This document shows, in pieces, positions 56,761 to 63,910 of a stretch of 64,000 nt of DNA. A program made the translations under genes and the position numbers. Source of the stretch: Actinobacillus sp. GY-402 (lineage in GTDB: Bacteria; Pseudomonadota; Gammaproteobacteria; Enterobacterales; Pasteurellaceae); assembly GCF_014843355.1 (NCBI RefSeq), contig NZ_CP062137.1, positions 496,001-560,000 of the forward strand. The letters run 5' to 3'. Positions within the stretch are counted from its first letter, which is position 1. Every line of letters begins with the position of its first letter. Under the pieces are notes generated by a model. The model saw nothing but the letters and a program-made list of their open reading frames with translations, did not search any database and was not told the origin of the DNA.

Positions 56761-56858
56761 CGGTTATCCGAAAAGCGATGAATCTCCCAGATCGCAAGCG
56801 ATGAGGCGAAATAGACTCGGGACTGTGTGTAGGTGTGGGGAGCCCTACCGGATAACCG
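56761..56858. ncRNA. Cloverleaf-like structured element between F and G
   Basis: A perfect 10-bp closing stem (CGGTTATCCG 56761-56770 with CGGATAACCG 56849-56858) encloses 78 bases. Inside, GCGAT/ATCGC and GTAGG/CCTAC hairpins can form. The right arm overlaps the last codons and stop of F. No ribosome site or frame lies inside. It could be an RNA processing signal or a regulatory structure between F and G. It is not a tRNA: no proper arms or T-loop. Confidence 0.4.
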
Positions 56859-58152
56859 TTTCTTTCTCCAGCATTTTACCAATCTCTTTATTTTTAATTT
56901 TACGGAACGACAAAATAAAGATTTCCTCGCCTAAAACTTTCAACACCAATACTTTATGCTGCTTAATAAAAATAAACCGGTCTTTAAATTCCGTTGCTTT
57001 TAATAAGTGATCAGGCGTATAAATCAAGTCGGGCAAATCAGCGTATTCGGCGGCATCGAAATTTTGACCGTCTCGGCTATTAAATTGTTTAATCATGGTA
57101 TCGTCGGATAGCCAAACCGTTTTTGTTTCTGAGTTAATCCGCAGTTGGTTGTCAGTTGATATAATCCCGGCCGCAAATTTGAAGTTCTGATTAAGGTTAT
57201 CGCGTACGGTAACCATTTGTTCCGCAGATAATTTATCCTGCGCACCGATTGTTTCTTTTAAATTTTCTATTTCGGTGCGGAGTTTGGCAAAATTATGCAA
57301 AAACTCCTCACCCGTCATTTCCGCTTTGGCAAATTGATGCGCCAGTTTTTCCGGATATAAATCAAGATTCGGGCGATAGGTTAACCGCCCTACATTGTAA
57401 TCAAACCCCTTATCCGTCATGCGGATTGAGCCGTCGGGCAATTTAAAACCGATAGTTTTTTCGATGTTGCCGGATTTGTCCGCAGGGCGGTTAATCTCCA
57501 CTAAATGCGTGCTACTATCATCCGGCTTATCCATACCTCGGCGTTTTAAGTCTCGGTCTCCGAGAGCAATCACCGTACAGCGGCAATTAAAGCCGTTCGG
57601 CGGGTAGAACGTCGTCCAAAACGGATCATCATAACGATAAATTTTACCGTTTAACGCCATATGTGAGGGGCGAGTACGGTTATCGCCCACGGCGGAATAC
57701 ATCCAATAAGGGCGATTATCCGCGTTATCCATCATGCGTTTATAACGTCCGGCGGAGTAAGCAGCTTGTGTATTTACCCGGTAAATTGTATTCAACCGGC
57801 GTGGAGTGCCGAAATATTCCCCGGTTTTCGGGTCGGCGAGCTGTTTGCCGTCAATGCCGCGGCTAACTTTTTTATCATGCGCAAAGACCCAGCCTTTTCG
57901 CTCAAACTCCGCCATGATATCCTTTTTCCATTGATGAAAAGGTGTGCCATTTTTGACCGCACTTTCCAGGCTGGCATAAATATCTTTGGTCATATCCAGG
58001 CTATCTAAGCGCGCGATGGTGGTTGCCCGGGCCAGTGCGCTGTCGTAGAGCTCTTTTTTAAATACCTTGGATGCAAGCAGTTTTTTCTGATGTAAAAATT
58101 CCACCGCCTCTTTGGGCTCAAGCCCGAATAAAAACTTAATAGCGTTCGGCAT
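56845..58152 (-). CDS. Head morphogenesis protein gpF with C-terminal toxin-like domain
   Basis: 435 residues from ATG 58152 (MPNAIKFLFGLEP); an upstream ATG at 58194 would overlap the portal more. The MuF domain spans about residues 40-200 (IYRVNTQAAYSAGRYKRMM, SAVGDNRTRPSHMALNG, FYPPNGFNCRC). Beyond it, about residues 330-425 (TVWLSDDTMIKQFNSRDG, DLPDLIYTPDHLLKA, FIFIKQHKVLVLKVLG) resembles the phage Barnase-EndoU-ColicinE5 (PBECR-type) nuclease domains attached to MuF proteins. The start overlaps the portal gene by 17 bases. Confidence 0.88.
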   Translation of the reverse strand: MPNAIKFLFGLEPKEAVEFLHQKKLLASKVFKKELYDSALARATTIARLDSLDMTKDIYASLESAVKNGTPFHQWKKDIMAEFERKGWVFAHDKKVSRGIDGKQLADPKTGEYFGTPRRLNTIYRVNTQAAYSAGRYKRMMDNADNRPYWMYSAVGDNRTRPSHMALNGKIYRYDDPFWTTFYPPNGFNCRCTVIALGDRDLKRRGMDKPDDSSTHLVEINRPADKSGNIEKTIGFKLPDGSIRMTDKGFDYNVGRLTYRPNLDLYPEKLAHQFAKAEMTGEEFLHNFAKLRTEIENLKETIGAQDKLSAEQMVTVRDNLNQNFKFAAGIISTDNQLRINSETKTVWLSDDTMIKQFNSRDGQNFDAAEYADLPDLIYTPDHLLKATEFKDRFIFIKQHKVLVLKVLGEEIFILSFRKIKNKEIGKMLEKETVIR

Positions 58153-59764
58153 GGTTTGTTCCCAATAAATCTGCAATAAAGAGGGCGTTAGCAAGGTAAG
58201 TTTGGTGCAGGTCGCTTTCTAATTGCGGGTAGATTTCCGCCAGTTTATCGCTTGCCTCATCATAGCTTTCGCAAGCCATTAATGCCGCCACGGCTGTTTG
58301 TACAATGGGATCTAACTGTTTATTAAAATCTATATTCGCAAAGGCTTCGTTTAACGCATTATCCAGCACATCTTGCGGATCGTTGCTGTCAGGATTGGTG
58401 GTGAGTGCCGCAGACTGGCAACCACAAGGGCAACCTTTGCCGTGATGTAGTCCAGAAAGTGCGGTGGATTTTAAAGCCGTTTTTTCATTTTGAACGTTGT
58501 TTAAAACCGTTTTTAAAATCGGTTCATCGTCCTGCGCTTCAGGAATGCCTAATTTTTCTAACGCCCAACTCACAGGGATAGGCAACCCACAACTTACTAA
58601 TTTCGGTAACGCGTCGGCAAATTGGGTTAAATCCGCGGGTTCTTTTGTATCAAACTCAAAGTGCGGAATGCGGCTTTGGTCGATATTTGGATCGTAGTTA
58701 ATTTGGCAATATGCCAAAATAATTTGCTGGGTTAGTGTCTGCGCAATTTGCTTTGCGTCACTCACCAATAAATCGCGTCGCACTTCGTTATGCACCTGCC
58801 CGAGCGCATTGGTTGAACTTTTGCCGTCCGCGCCACTGGTGAGCGTTTGCCCCAGAATCATGCGCGCAATGGATTTTTCACACCAATCTACCATTTGTAA
58901 AAATGGATTAGATTGCCCAGTGCTATTATTTGCCGCATTGTGCAATTCCACATTCATGCTTTCGGGCATAATACCTGCCGCGTTATGCCCAATTTGCGCC
59001 AAGGCGCGTAAAAGCGTGCGCTTTTCATCAGGGGTAGCACCGGCGCCGTATTTACCGATACGGATTGGCATGCCATAAAGCTCTAAATACTCGGCGAAAT
59101 CGTGCACCGAATAGTGCTTAAACATGTAAAGCCATACGAGCGTGCGATATAAGCCTTCACGGGCCAATTGCACGGAGCGCGATTTATGGGTATGTACCAC
59201 CCAACCAAAGGCGCGCAACGGCTCGCCAGTGGGGTTATCAGGGGTTTTAAGCAATAAATTATCGTCTTTGTCAAGTCTAAACCACGATTGCGGAATATGC
59301 TTAAAACGCGCGGGCAACTGTTTGCCGTCTTTCTGCGCCCACGTAATTTCAAGCGCGGAAAAGCCGTGTCCCACCGCATCCATGCAGTCAATCAGCAAGT
59401 TGTCTGTGTAGCCAATTTGATTAAATAAGGCTTCCACGTCTGCGGTGATTTGCTCTTCTTGCGGCGTGGCGTCTTTTGGCGCTTTAATCGACCAATCCAA
59501 CGTTAAAATCGCGCGTTTACGCGTAGCGATATTGGCACCAATATCACCGTCTTGCTCTTCAATGTCCATGTAGAGCTCATGCTGGGCGGTGATGTCGCCA
59601 TTTTCCGCATATTCCATCAAGGATTTCAATTTGGCAGGCGTAATCTTATGGCTAGGGTGATCCGAAATAATCCGCCCTGCGTCTGTCACTTGTGCTTCTT
59701 CGGTCTGCGTGGGCTCAAACATTGCCTTAATTTTGTTTTTGATAGTATCGTAAAATTTCGCCAT
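58136..59764 (-). CDS. Portal protein (Mu gp29, DUF935)
   Basis: 542 residues from ATG 59764 (MAKFYDTIKNKIKAMF), which overlaps the terminase end; a start at 59779 is possible. Family landmarks: SLMEYAENGDITAQHELYMDIEEQD in parts, RKRAILTLDWSIKAP, DAVGHGFSALEITW, ELYGMPIRIGKYG and ARMILGQTLTSG. A Cys-rich CPCGCQ lies near residue 460. It forms the 12-fold entry channel of the head. Confidence 0.93.
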   Translation of the reverse strand: MAKFYDTIKNKIKAMFEPTQTEEAQVTDAGRIISDHPSHKITPAKLKSLMEYAENGDITAQHELYMDIEEQDGDIGANIATRKRAILTLDWSIKAPKDATPQEEQITADVEALFNQIGYTDNLLIDCMDAVGHGFSALEITWAQKDGKQLPARFKHIPQSWFRLDKDDNLLLKTPDNPTGEPLRAFGWVVHTHKSRSVQLAREGLYRTLVWLYMFKHYSVHDFAEYLELYGMPIRIGKYGAGATPDEKRTLLRALAQIGHNAAGIMPESMNVELHNAANNSTGQSNPFLQMVDWCEKSIARMILGQTLTSGADGKSSTNALGQVHNEVRRDLLVSDAKQIAQTLTQQIILAYCQINYDPNIDQSRIPHFEFDTKEPADLTQFADALPKLVSCGLPIPVSWALEKLGIPEAQDDEPILKTVLNNVQNEKTALKSTALSGLHHGKGCPCGCQSAALTTNPDSNDPQDVLDNALNEAFANIDFNKQLDPIVQTAVAALMACESYDEASDKLAEIYPQLESDLHQTYLANALFIADLLGTNHAERY

Positions 59765-59766
59765 TT

Positions 59767-61413
59767 TTAGTGCTTCCATTTGCTTTCGTAGTCGTCAAAA
59801 TCATCGTCATAACCGCCGTTATCATCGCCCAATGCTTGCCACTCAATCGGTGCGGATGCGCTCACTGCATTGCGCCAGAGCATTTCTAATGCGTCAGGAC
59901 CATCATCATGATCCGCTTTCGGAAAATGTCTAAGCTGTGTTTCGAGAGTAGATTGTGACCTATGTAATAAAATCAGCCCGTTTGCAATGTGCGGTTGCAA
60001 GCTCTCAATACGTAACATTTTGTCGCTGTTTGGTTTTGTTGCAGTGGCTGGCACAGGCTTGCCGCGTGCGGCAGAGCGTTTAATCAACTCTGTTTGTAAA
60101 AATTCTTGGAATTGCACCGTCTCCACAAACCAGCGGTGACAGTTATATTGCGTGTGCAAGCGGATCACATCTTCGATGATTAAATCAGGTACGCGTTTTT
60201 TAATCTGCGCTTCAACCACGTATAATTTGCCAGTGGCACGGTGATAACCGCCCACTAAAATAGCGCTTGGGTCACGACTTGCGCCCGCTTTGCCCATTGA
60301 TGGGTCAAGCGCACCAAAGTAAATCAAGTCGTTCGGTAGTTCCGTCCAATACTGGATACTGTTAGCAAAAATGGCATCGTCACCTGAAATCGGATCATTT
60401 TGATACTCGGAATCAAATGCCGAATGTCCATCCGATGCGCGGATTTTCATCAGATACAAGATAGGGCGGGCAAGCCATGAGACTATTGCGCCCTTGTCCA
60501 TTTCTGCTTTGTGTTGCTGATAGAATTGGTCAGATAGCGTGTCATCATCACCGTCTTCAGATAAAAATATATTCTCCCATTCATCCCACAACACCATATT
60601 GTCTGGCATGCGCAAAATGGCTTTAAACCGTACTCGTTTCCAGCCTTTGGTGCTTAAAATACGATTTAATACGCTGTCGTAATGCAGGATGGTTCCCACG
60701 TAGATTACGTCAAATTTTTCGCCAGCCGCACCGAGTTTTAACACCGCTTTTAAAATCCAATTATGCAATTTATTGCGTTGTTCGGGTGTTTCCACAGATT
60801 TATCGTTTTCAATATCATCGAGCACCACTAAATCAGGACGATACGCCCCATGACGTCGACCACGCAATTTTTGTCCTGCACCGACAGCTTCCACTTTCTG
60901 ATTTTTGCTGGTTAAAATTGCCCCAGCGCGCCACACTTTACCCGGAGTTAATTCCGGAAAATCAATCGCCAAGCGCGGGTTAGATTCGATTTCAACCTTA
61001 ATTGCTTCCAGCATGCCGTAGGCTTGTTCTTTGGTATCCATCGCGATGATGATGTACTTTTTCAGATCGCACACCATATTCCACAAAGGGAATAATTGGG
61101 TACAGATAGTTGATTTTGCTTCACCACGTGGCGCGGCAATGGCTTGCCGAACGGATTTAGTTTTATCCGAAACGAATTGCGGCAACTGCTCAAACAGGTA
61201 TTCATGTAGTTGGGATTTATGTTCTGATCGCACATAATGCGGAAAATACGATTGCACAAAAAACTCGAACCCGCGAATCGGGTCGAGCACTTTTGCACGT
61301 CGTTCTGCAACGGCTTGCGGCGTATCGTCCCACCCCTCAAAGTTGGCTTCGATATTGCGCTGTAAATCCGCGCGCAAGCGTTCGAGTTCTAATTCAAATT
61401 CTTTCAACTTCAT
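59767..61413 (-). CDS. Terminase large subunit (Mu gp28)
   Basis: 548 residues. ATPase part: Walker A variant AAPRGEAKSTICTQ, Walker B and acid in LVVLDDIEN, coupling motif VIYVGTILHYDS. Nuclease part: ALDPSMGKAGASRDPSA, RWFVETVQFQEF and the late DDGPDALEMLWR, supplying the metal-binding acids. It packages phage DNA headful-wise from the integrated copy. It ends three bases before the portal ATG. Confidence 0.94.
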   Translation of the reverse strand: MKLKEFELELERLRADLQRNIEANFEGWDDTPQAVAERRAKVLDPIRGFEFFVQSYFPHYVRSEHKSQLHEYLFEQLPQFVSDKTKSVRQAIAAPRGEAKSTICTQLFPLWNMVCDLKKYIIIAMDTKEQAYGMLEAIKVEIESNPRLAIDFPELTPGKVWRAGAILTSKNQKVEAVGAGQKLRGRRHGAYRPDLVVLDDIENDKSVETPEQRNKLHNWILKAVLKLGAAGEKFDVIYVGTILHYDSVLNRILSTKGWKRVRFKAILRMPDNMVLWDEWENIFLSEDGDDDTLSDQFYQQHKAEMDKGAIVSWLARPILYLMKIRASDGHSAFDSEYQNDPISGDDAIFANSIQYWTELPNDLIYFGALDPSMGKAGASRDPSAILVGGYHRATGKLYVVEAQIKKRVPDLIIEDVIRLHTQYNCHRWFVETVQFQEFLQTELIKRSAARGKPVPATATKPNSDKMLRIESLQPHIANGLILLHRSQSTLETQLRHFPKADHDDGPDALEMLWRNAVSASAPIEWQALGDDNGGYDDDFDDYESKWKH

Positions 61414-61447
61414 TGTTTAAAAACCATCCCACGCTTCGATTTTCATA

Positions 61448-61543
61448 TTAATCCAACACTAACGCTAAAAAAATAAACCAGCCCCAACCTTCGCAATCAT
61501 TGATTGCAAGGGCAAAAGCAAGCAATAAGCAAATCACAGCCAT
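61448..61543 (-). CDS. 31-residue hydrophobic small protein
   Basis: A short frame between the small and large terminase genes. Its ATG overlaps the stop of the DUF1804 gene (TAATG) and AAAGGA lies about 9 bases upstream. The product (MAVICLLLAFALAIND, then CEGWGWFIFLALVLD) is almost wholly hydrophobic, likely one or two membrane segments. Function unknown; translation coupling makes it more than a chance frame. It ends 34 bases before the large terminase start. Confidence 0.55.
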   Translation of the reverse strand: MAVICLLLAFALAINDCEGWGWFIFLALVLD

Positions 61544-62043
61544 TATTTAAATTCCTTTTGGATTGAGATTTCCAAATCATTCAGCAAGTCCAAAAAATCA
61601 GGCAATAAGTGCGGTTTTTGGGTTTTAACCAGATTCGCCATCATTTCAATCACGCGCAGTGCAGTGGCAATCGCACTGGTTTCTGGCAACAGTTTTTTAC
61701 TGGATGCAGTCATTTTGGCAAAACTGTCAGCAAGAGCACTTAAGGCATCCACTTTCTCTGCCGTGCTTAAATCTTGGTTTTCTTCAAGTTCCGTCATTAA
61801 AGTGCGGTATTTAATTAGAAAACCGGCTAGTAACCCTTGCGCAATGTTTTCGAGGCCGCCGCTTGCCATCACTTGCACATCGCGAGCCTTTTCCCAGTTG
61901 TCGCCGTCTTTTTCCGCGGCGGTTTTCCAACGTCGCGCCGTGCCGAATGATACGCCCGCTTTTTCCGCCGCCATTTCCAGGCTTAACTGGTCAAAAACGT
62001 AATAACGCCGAACGGCATTTTTCGTTTCTACGTCATGCGCCAT
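61543..62043 (-). CDS. DNA-packaging protein, DUF1804 family (terminase small-subunit role)
   Basis: 166 residues. An N-terminal helix-turn-helix is clear (LSLEMAAEKAGVSFGTARRWK), as in the Mu gp26/gp27-type packaging proteins; the rest is helical (LLAGFLIKYRTLMTELEEN, KLLPETSAIATALRVIEMM). It probably recognises the packaging site. It lies directly upstream of the large terminase. Confidence 0.85.
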   Translation of the reverse strand: MAHDVETKNAVRRYYVFDQLSLEMAAEKAGVSFGTARRWKTAAEKDGDNWEKARDVQVMASGGLENIAQGLLAGFLIKYRTLMTELEENQDLSTAEKVDALSALADSFAKMTASSKKLLPETSAIATALRVIEMMANLVKTQKPHLLPDFLDLLNDLEISIQKEFK

Positions 62044-62046
62044 CGG

Positions 62047-62298
62047 TTAACCTCCGAATTTCAGGCGAATAAATTCAATGCCGACCGCTACAATGCCGCC
62101 ACCGATACCGCCGGCTAAAAATGCCTGATTTCGGGATTTCTGGCTGATTTGTTCCAAATCGTCCCGGAATTCCATCATTTGTCGCCGCAAGTCGGCAATT
62201 TCTTCATTTTGTTGGTCGACTTTATCGCTGATGTTTTCCGTGATTGCTAAAATCAAATCCAGCTTTTCATTTGCCGATTTTTTCCGATGTTTAGTCAT
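62047..62298 (-). CDS. Small coiled-coil membrane protein
   Basis: 83 residues: basic N-terminus (MTKHRKKSANEK), a heptad-like helix (LAITENISDKVDQQNEEIAD), and a C-terminal hydrophobic segment AFLAGGIGGGIVAVGIEFI. No family assigned with confidence. It sits between the packaging gene and the DUF2730-like gene and overlaps the latter by four bases. It may belong to the lysis set or pair with the next protein. Confidence 0.65.
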   Translation of the reverse strand: MTKHRKKSANEKLDLILAITENISDKVDQQNEEIADLRRQMMEFRDDLEQISQKSRNQAFLAGGIGGGIVAVGIEFIRLKFGG

Positions 62299-62549
62299 TT
62301 ATCCGCCTTACTATCCAATTTTTCATTTATCCGTTTCACGTTGGATAAAATCTCATCCAGTTGCCGTTGCAGGCTTCTGGATTCGTGTTGCGCCAACTCT
62401 TTGCTTTGATAGCTGCGCTTTACGTCCTTGATTTCGTCTTCAATCTCAGTGATTGTGCCTTGTAACGATTTAAACCACAGCCCGATAAAAAACACTGCAA
62501 TGCTTATCAAGCCGTTAAAAATCATCATGCCGTTAATTTGGATTTCCAT
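62295..62549 (-). CDS. DUF2730-like membrane/coiled-coil protein (Mu gp25-like)
   Basis: 84 residues from ATG 62549 (MEIQINGMMIFNGL), chosen because AAGGATG lies about 9 bases upstream; ATG 62558 is too close to that ribosome site. One transmembrane helix (FNGLISIAVFFIGLWF) is followed by a coiled coil (ITEIEDEIKDVKRSYQSKEL, LDEILSNVKRINEKLD). Its place matches Mu gp25. Overlaps the spanin subunit by 17 bases. Confidence 0.75.
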   Translation of the reverse strand: MEIQINGMMIFNGLISIAVFFIGLWFKSLQGTITEIEDEIKDVKRSYQSKELAQHESRSLQRQLDEILSNVKRINEKLDSKADK

Positions 62550-62742
62550 CGTTTTCATCCTTGCAGATTGCGCGGTAGGTATCGTTATGTACCTTAATCT
62601 GACGCAGAGTTTCGGTGGTATCCTGGCGGCTTGCCTTAATTAAACCGAATCCTGCGCAAGCCGTATTAGTCACGTAAGTCGCCGGATTTCTGCATGCGCT
62701 CAATGAGGCCGCCACGATCAGCGCCAACCATGTTTTCTTCAT
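62533..62742 (-). CDS. Rz1-type outer-membrane spanin lipoprotein
   Basis: 69 residues: signal MKKTWLALIVAASLSAC with lipobox LSAC (Cys17), then NTACAGFGLIKASRQDT and KVHNDTYRAICKDE, the pattern of small phage lysis lipoproteins. Its start lies inside the i-spanin gene in another frame, as in Rz/Rz1 pairs. It should link the outer membrane to the inner-membrane spanin. Confidence 0.72.
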   Translation of the reverse strand: MKKTWLALIVAASLSACRNPATYVTNTACAGFGLIKASRQDTTETLRQIKVHNDTYRAICKDENDGNPN

Positions 62743-62917
62743 TTTTTTGTCTCACTTTTGCATTTTTCACTTGAGTTTCCGCCGCGGTTTTGCGGATTTG
62801 CAAGTCTGTGTTTGTTTTGGTTAAAGCTTCGATTTCGCGGTAGGCGGATTTAAGCTTAACTAAGCCATAACCTGCCAATAGCGCGACAATGCCCGAAATA
62901 ATTAATGTCAAATTCAT
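62666..62917 (-). CDS. Rz-type inner-membrane spanin (DUF2681-like)
   Basis: 83 residues: N-terminal membrane helix (LTLIISGIVALLAGYGLV) and periplasmic coiled coil (SAYREIEALTKTNTDLQIRK, ETQVKNAKVRQKNEEN). With the nested lipoprotein it forms the two-component spanin that fuses inner and outer membranes at lysis. Its start overlaps the stop of the holin-like gene by four bases (ATGA). Confidence 0.75.
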   Translation of the reverse strand: MNLTLIISGIVALLAGYGLVKLKSAYREIEALTKTNTDLQIRKTAAETQVKNAKVRQKNEENMVGADRGGLIERMQKSGDLRD

Positions 62918-63147
62918 TCTTCACCGCCCTTAGCCGCCTTATAAGCATTTACCGCGCCCTTGGTCGCCACTAAACCGCCGCCGTATCCGGCTAAATATAA
63001 AAACAGGTCAGGTACGTAAGCCCGGTCTAAATAGACGCTGTAAATCAGCGTGCCCGCCAAAGTCAAAAAAGTTAGGAATTGCACGGTGGTTGTGGTAGAT
63101 AAACGCCCGTCGGCATTGCTGATTAAATCTTTTAAGGCCATACTCAT
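62914..63147 (-). CDS. Holin-like membrane protein (DUF2644-like)
   Basis: 77 residues with two membrane helices (VQFLTFLTLAGTLIYSVYL and DLFLYLAGYGGGLVATKG) and a basic C-terminus (AYKAAKGGEE). Small size, topology and position between endolysin and spanins suggest the holin, but that is inference. The ATG overlaps the stop of the preceding 55-residue gene. Confidence 0.68.
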   Translation of the reverse strand: MSMALKDLISNADGRLSTTTTVQFLTFLTLAGTLIYSVYLDRAYVPDLFLYLAGYGGGLVATKGAVNAYKAAKGGEE

Positions 63148-63311
63148 ACCTTAAGTAAGCGAATCATTAATTGTGTAGCCGGCGTATCTTTACCACGACA
63201 GCGATATGACCACGCATTTTTGCTGTAGCGTTTATAAGAGACAGCACGGCGTTGCACTACCTGTGTATTATCGAATCGGAAAAGGTCCGTTAACCATTTA
63301 AATAAGCTCAT
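63144..63311 (-). CDS. 55-residue basic protein of unknown function
   Basis: Starts at ATG 63311 inside an ATGA overlap with the endolysin stop and ends in an ATGA overlap with the holin-like gene. The product (MSLFKWLTDLFRFDNTQVV ... YSKNAWSYRCRGKDTPATQ ... MIRLLKV) is basic and aromatic; no family recognised. Tight coupling on both sides supports it as a real gene of the lysis cassette. Confidence 0.65.
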   Translation of the reverse strand: MSLFKWLTDLFRFDNTQVVQRRAVSYKRYSKNAWSYRCRGKDTPATQLMIRLLKV

Positions 63312-63826
63312 TTTGTCACCTCATCATTGTCTTTAGCTCCGTATCGCAAATTGGCTGCAATACGATTTACCCAGCCTTTCCCATAAATCTGGAAACGGCT
63401 TAATTTTGTATAAAACTCAATGCGCTCCGCGTTAAATCGCATGAGTACATCGTTTTCGTCCATCTTTTTAATGGCCGCTAAGCTCATGGTACCAATCACG
63501 CCATCATCCGCCACACCAACCGCGCGCTGTAACATACGGCTCGCATTCCCCATGCCATGGTTAATGCAGGCATCAAAAAATTGAAACGCAATTGCCAACG
63601 GCATTTTTTCGCATTGGTAGCGTTCCCAAAAGGCTTTACGGTATATTTCGCGCGCTTGGTCGCGGGTGAGGGTTTTCATGCTGCCGGTGTAACCGTTGGC
63701 GAGTGCCGTGCGTTTAGTGATTCCCCAGTTGGTTTCGCCGCCGGGGTCGCGCGGATCATTCACATAACCGCCTTCATGTCCTAGGCAACGGTCAAAAATC
63801 TGATCAAAGGTTAAAATTTGAGACAT
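63308..63826 (-). CDS. GH108-type endolysin
   Basis: 172 residues from ATG 63826 (MSQILTFDQIFDRCLGHEGG). The catalytic Glu is in GHEGGYVNDPRDPGGETNWGIT, in parts, the signature of glycoside hydrolase 108. The C-terminal half (FFDACINHGMGNASRMLQRA, GVIGTMSLAAI) is the PG-binding-3 domain. It cleaves peptidoglycan glycan chains. It has no signal peptide, so release needs a holin. A frame from 63856 is open, but that start lies in a hairpin loop. The ribosome site AAGGG is inside the hairpin stem. Confidence 0.9.
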   Translation of the reverse strand: MSQILTFDQIFDRCLGHEGGYVNDPRDPGGETNWGITKRTALANGYTGSMKTLTRDQAREIYRKAFWERYQCEKMPLAIAFQFFDACINHGMGNASRMLQRAVGVADDGVIGTMSLAAIKKMDENDVLMRFNAERIEFYTKLSRFQIYGKGWVNRIAANLRYGAKDNDEVTK

Positions 63827-63829
63827 AAA

Positions 63830-63867
63830 AATAGCCCTTAATGCTGTGTTTATCATTAAGGGCTATT
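63830..63867. promoter_or_regulatory. Hairpin covering the endolysin ribosome site
   Basis: Perfect 14-bp arms AATAGCCCTTAATG (63830-63843) and CATTAAGGGCTATT (63854-63867) with a 10-base loop. On the minus strand the stem includes the AAGGG Shine-Dalgarno and is followed by TTTTT and the ATG. It could act as terminator, as translational lock, or both. Confidence 0.7.
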
Positions 63868-63910
63868 CTGTCTGATTTTGAGGGATTTTGAGGGTGGGCG
63901 GTGTTCAGCA

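Noticed and set aside
56761..56858. A tRNA gene between F and G
   Set aside because: Stem lengths and loops do not fit; no anticodon arm or GTTCRA T-loop on either strand.
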